A stretch of DNA of 64,000 nucleotides from positions 109,860 through 173,859 of the forward strand of contig NZ_JAHKPO010000022.1 of NCBI RefSeq assembly GCF_018860365.1. The letters are read 5' to 3'. The DNA is from Arenibacter algicola (GTDB lineage: Bacteria; Bacteroidota; Bacteroidia; Flavobacteriales; Flavobacteriaceae). This document shows, in pieces, positions 63,957 through 64,000 of the stretch (position 1 is its first letter; every line of letters begins with the position of its first letter). Made by a program: the position numbers and the translations under genes. A model generated the notes under the pieces. That model did not search any database. It was not told where the DNA came from and saw nothing but the letters and a program-made list of their open reading frames with translations.

Positions 63957-63988
63957 TTTGCGTAAACGAAAAAAGTATCCTACATTTG
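63957..63988 (+). promoter_or_regulatory. Strong promoter pointing out of the window
   Basis: TTTG at 63957-63960, 20 nt, TACATTTG at 63981-63988: an almost perfect Bacteroidota -33/-7 pair. The gene it serves starts beyond the right edge. Confidence 0.75.
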
Positions 63989-64000
63989 CAGCCGCTTTGG

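Overview
The window looks like chromosomal DNA of a marine-type member of the Flavobacteriaceae (Bacteroidota). The evidence is an AT-rich base composition, a SusC/SusD pair, many short lipoproteins with a Ser-Cys lipobox, a DUF1501/PSD1 cytochrome operon, GSCFA, DUF4230 and DUF4136 proteins, and Bacteroidota-type promoters (TAnnTTTG at -7) at several genes. No tRNA, rRNA, CRISPR array or insertion sequence with a transposase was seen. Fifty-four protein genes are annotated. Three of them (55, 59 and 51 codons) are very short and were found by reading the intergenic DNA: a DUF5522 protein at 16902-17069, a membrane peptide at 21406-21585 and a YqaE/Pmp3 protein at 37023-37178.

Layout. 0-1.1 kb: tail of an outer-membrane beta-barrel, then an intergenic array of degenerate repeats. 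1.1-4.3 kb (minus): envelope operon M23 peptidase, MerR, LemA, TPM, TPM. 4.4-12.9 kb (plus): alaS, GSCFA protein, an exported protein, a TPR histidine kinase with its NarL-type regulator, and a DUF4230 protein. 12.9-17.1 kb (minus): CE15 esterase, long aromatic amino acid hydroxylase, DUF4136 lipoprotein, DUF5522. 17.2-20.6 kb (plus): HExxH mini-protein, ACC-deaminase-like enzyme, GH73-LysM lipoprotein, hemL. 20.7-36.8 kb (minus): CpxP-like protein, two sister membrane peptides, a metzincin, an SLC13 carrier, a PKD lipoprotein, a four-gene periplasmic PSD1/DUF1501/isomerase/cytochrome operon, and lysS. 37.0-37.9 kb (plus): YqaE and lipB. 38-53 kb: an accessory block of exported proteins around an ECF sigma factor. 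53.3-56.4 kb (minus): a large lipoprotein and rnhB. 56.9-63.8 kb (plus): SusC, SusD and a putative porin, ending with a strong promoter that points out of the window.

The most interesting region is 38-53 kb. It holds an ECF sigma factor (43967-44539), a single-pass membrane protein that looks like its anti-sigma factor with a periplasmic TPR domain (44542-45276), and, convergent and overlapping it by 4 bp, a secreted, membrane-anchored TPR-CHAT protease with an intact His/Cys dyad (45273-48050). Around them are exported proteins: three tandem collagen-like lipoproteins, a kelch propeller, an OmpA protein and others. A bipartite sequence, (A/G)TGTTAACCT - 14/15 nt - CATnAAA, lies at nine sites upstream of these genes and of the sigma gene itself, with a tenth weaker match. 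I read it as the promoter of this sigma factor, which would make the block a self-contained regulon whose switch may be a CHAT protease acting on the anti-sigma factor. The motif and its spacing are seen directly; the regulatory circuit is inference.
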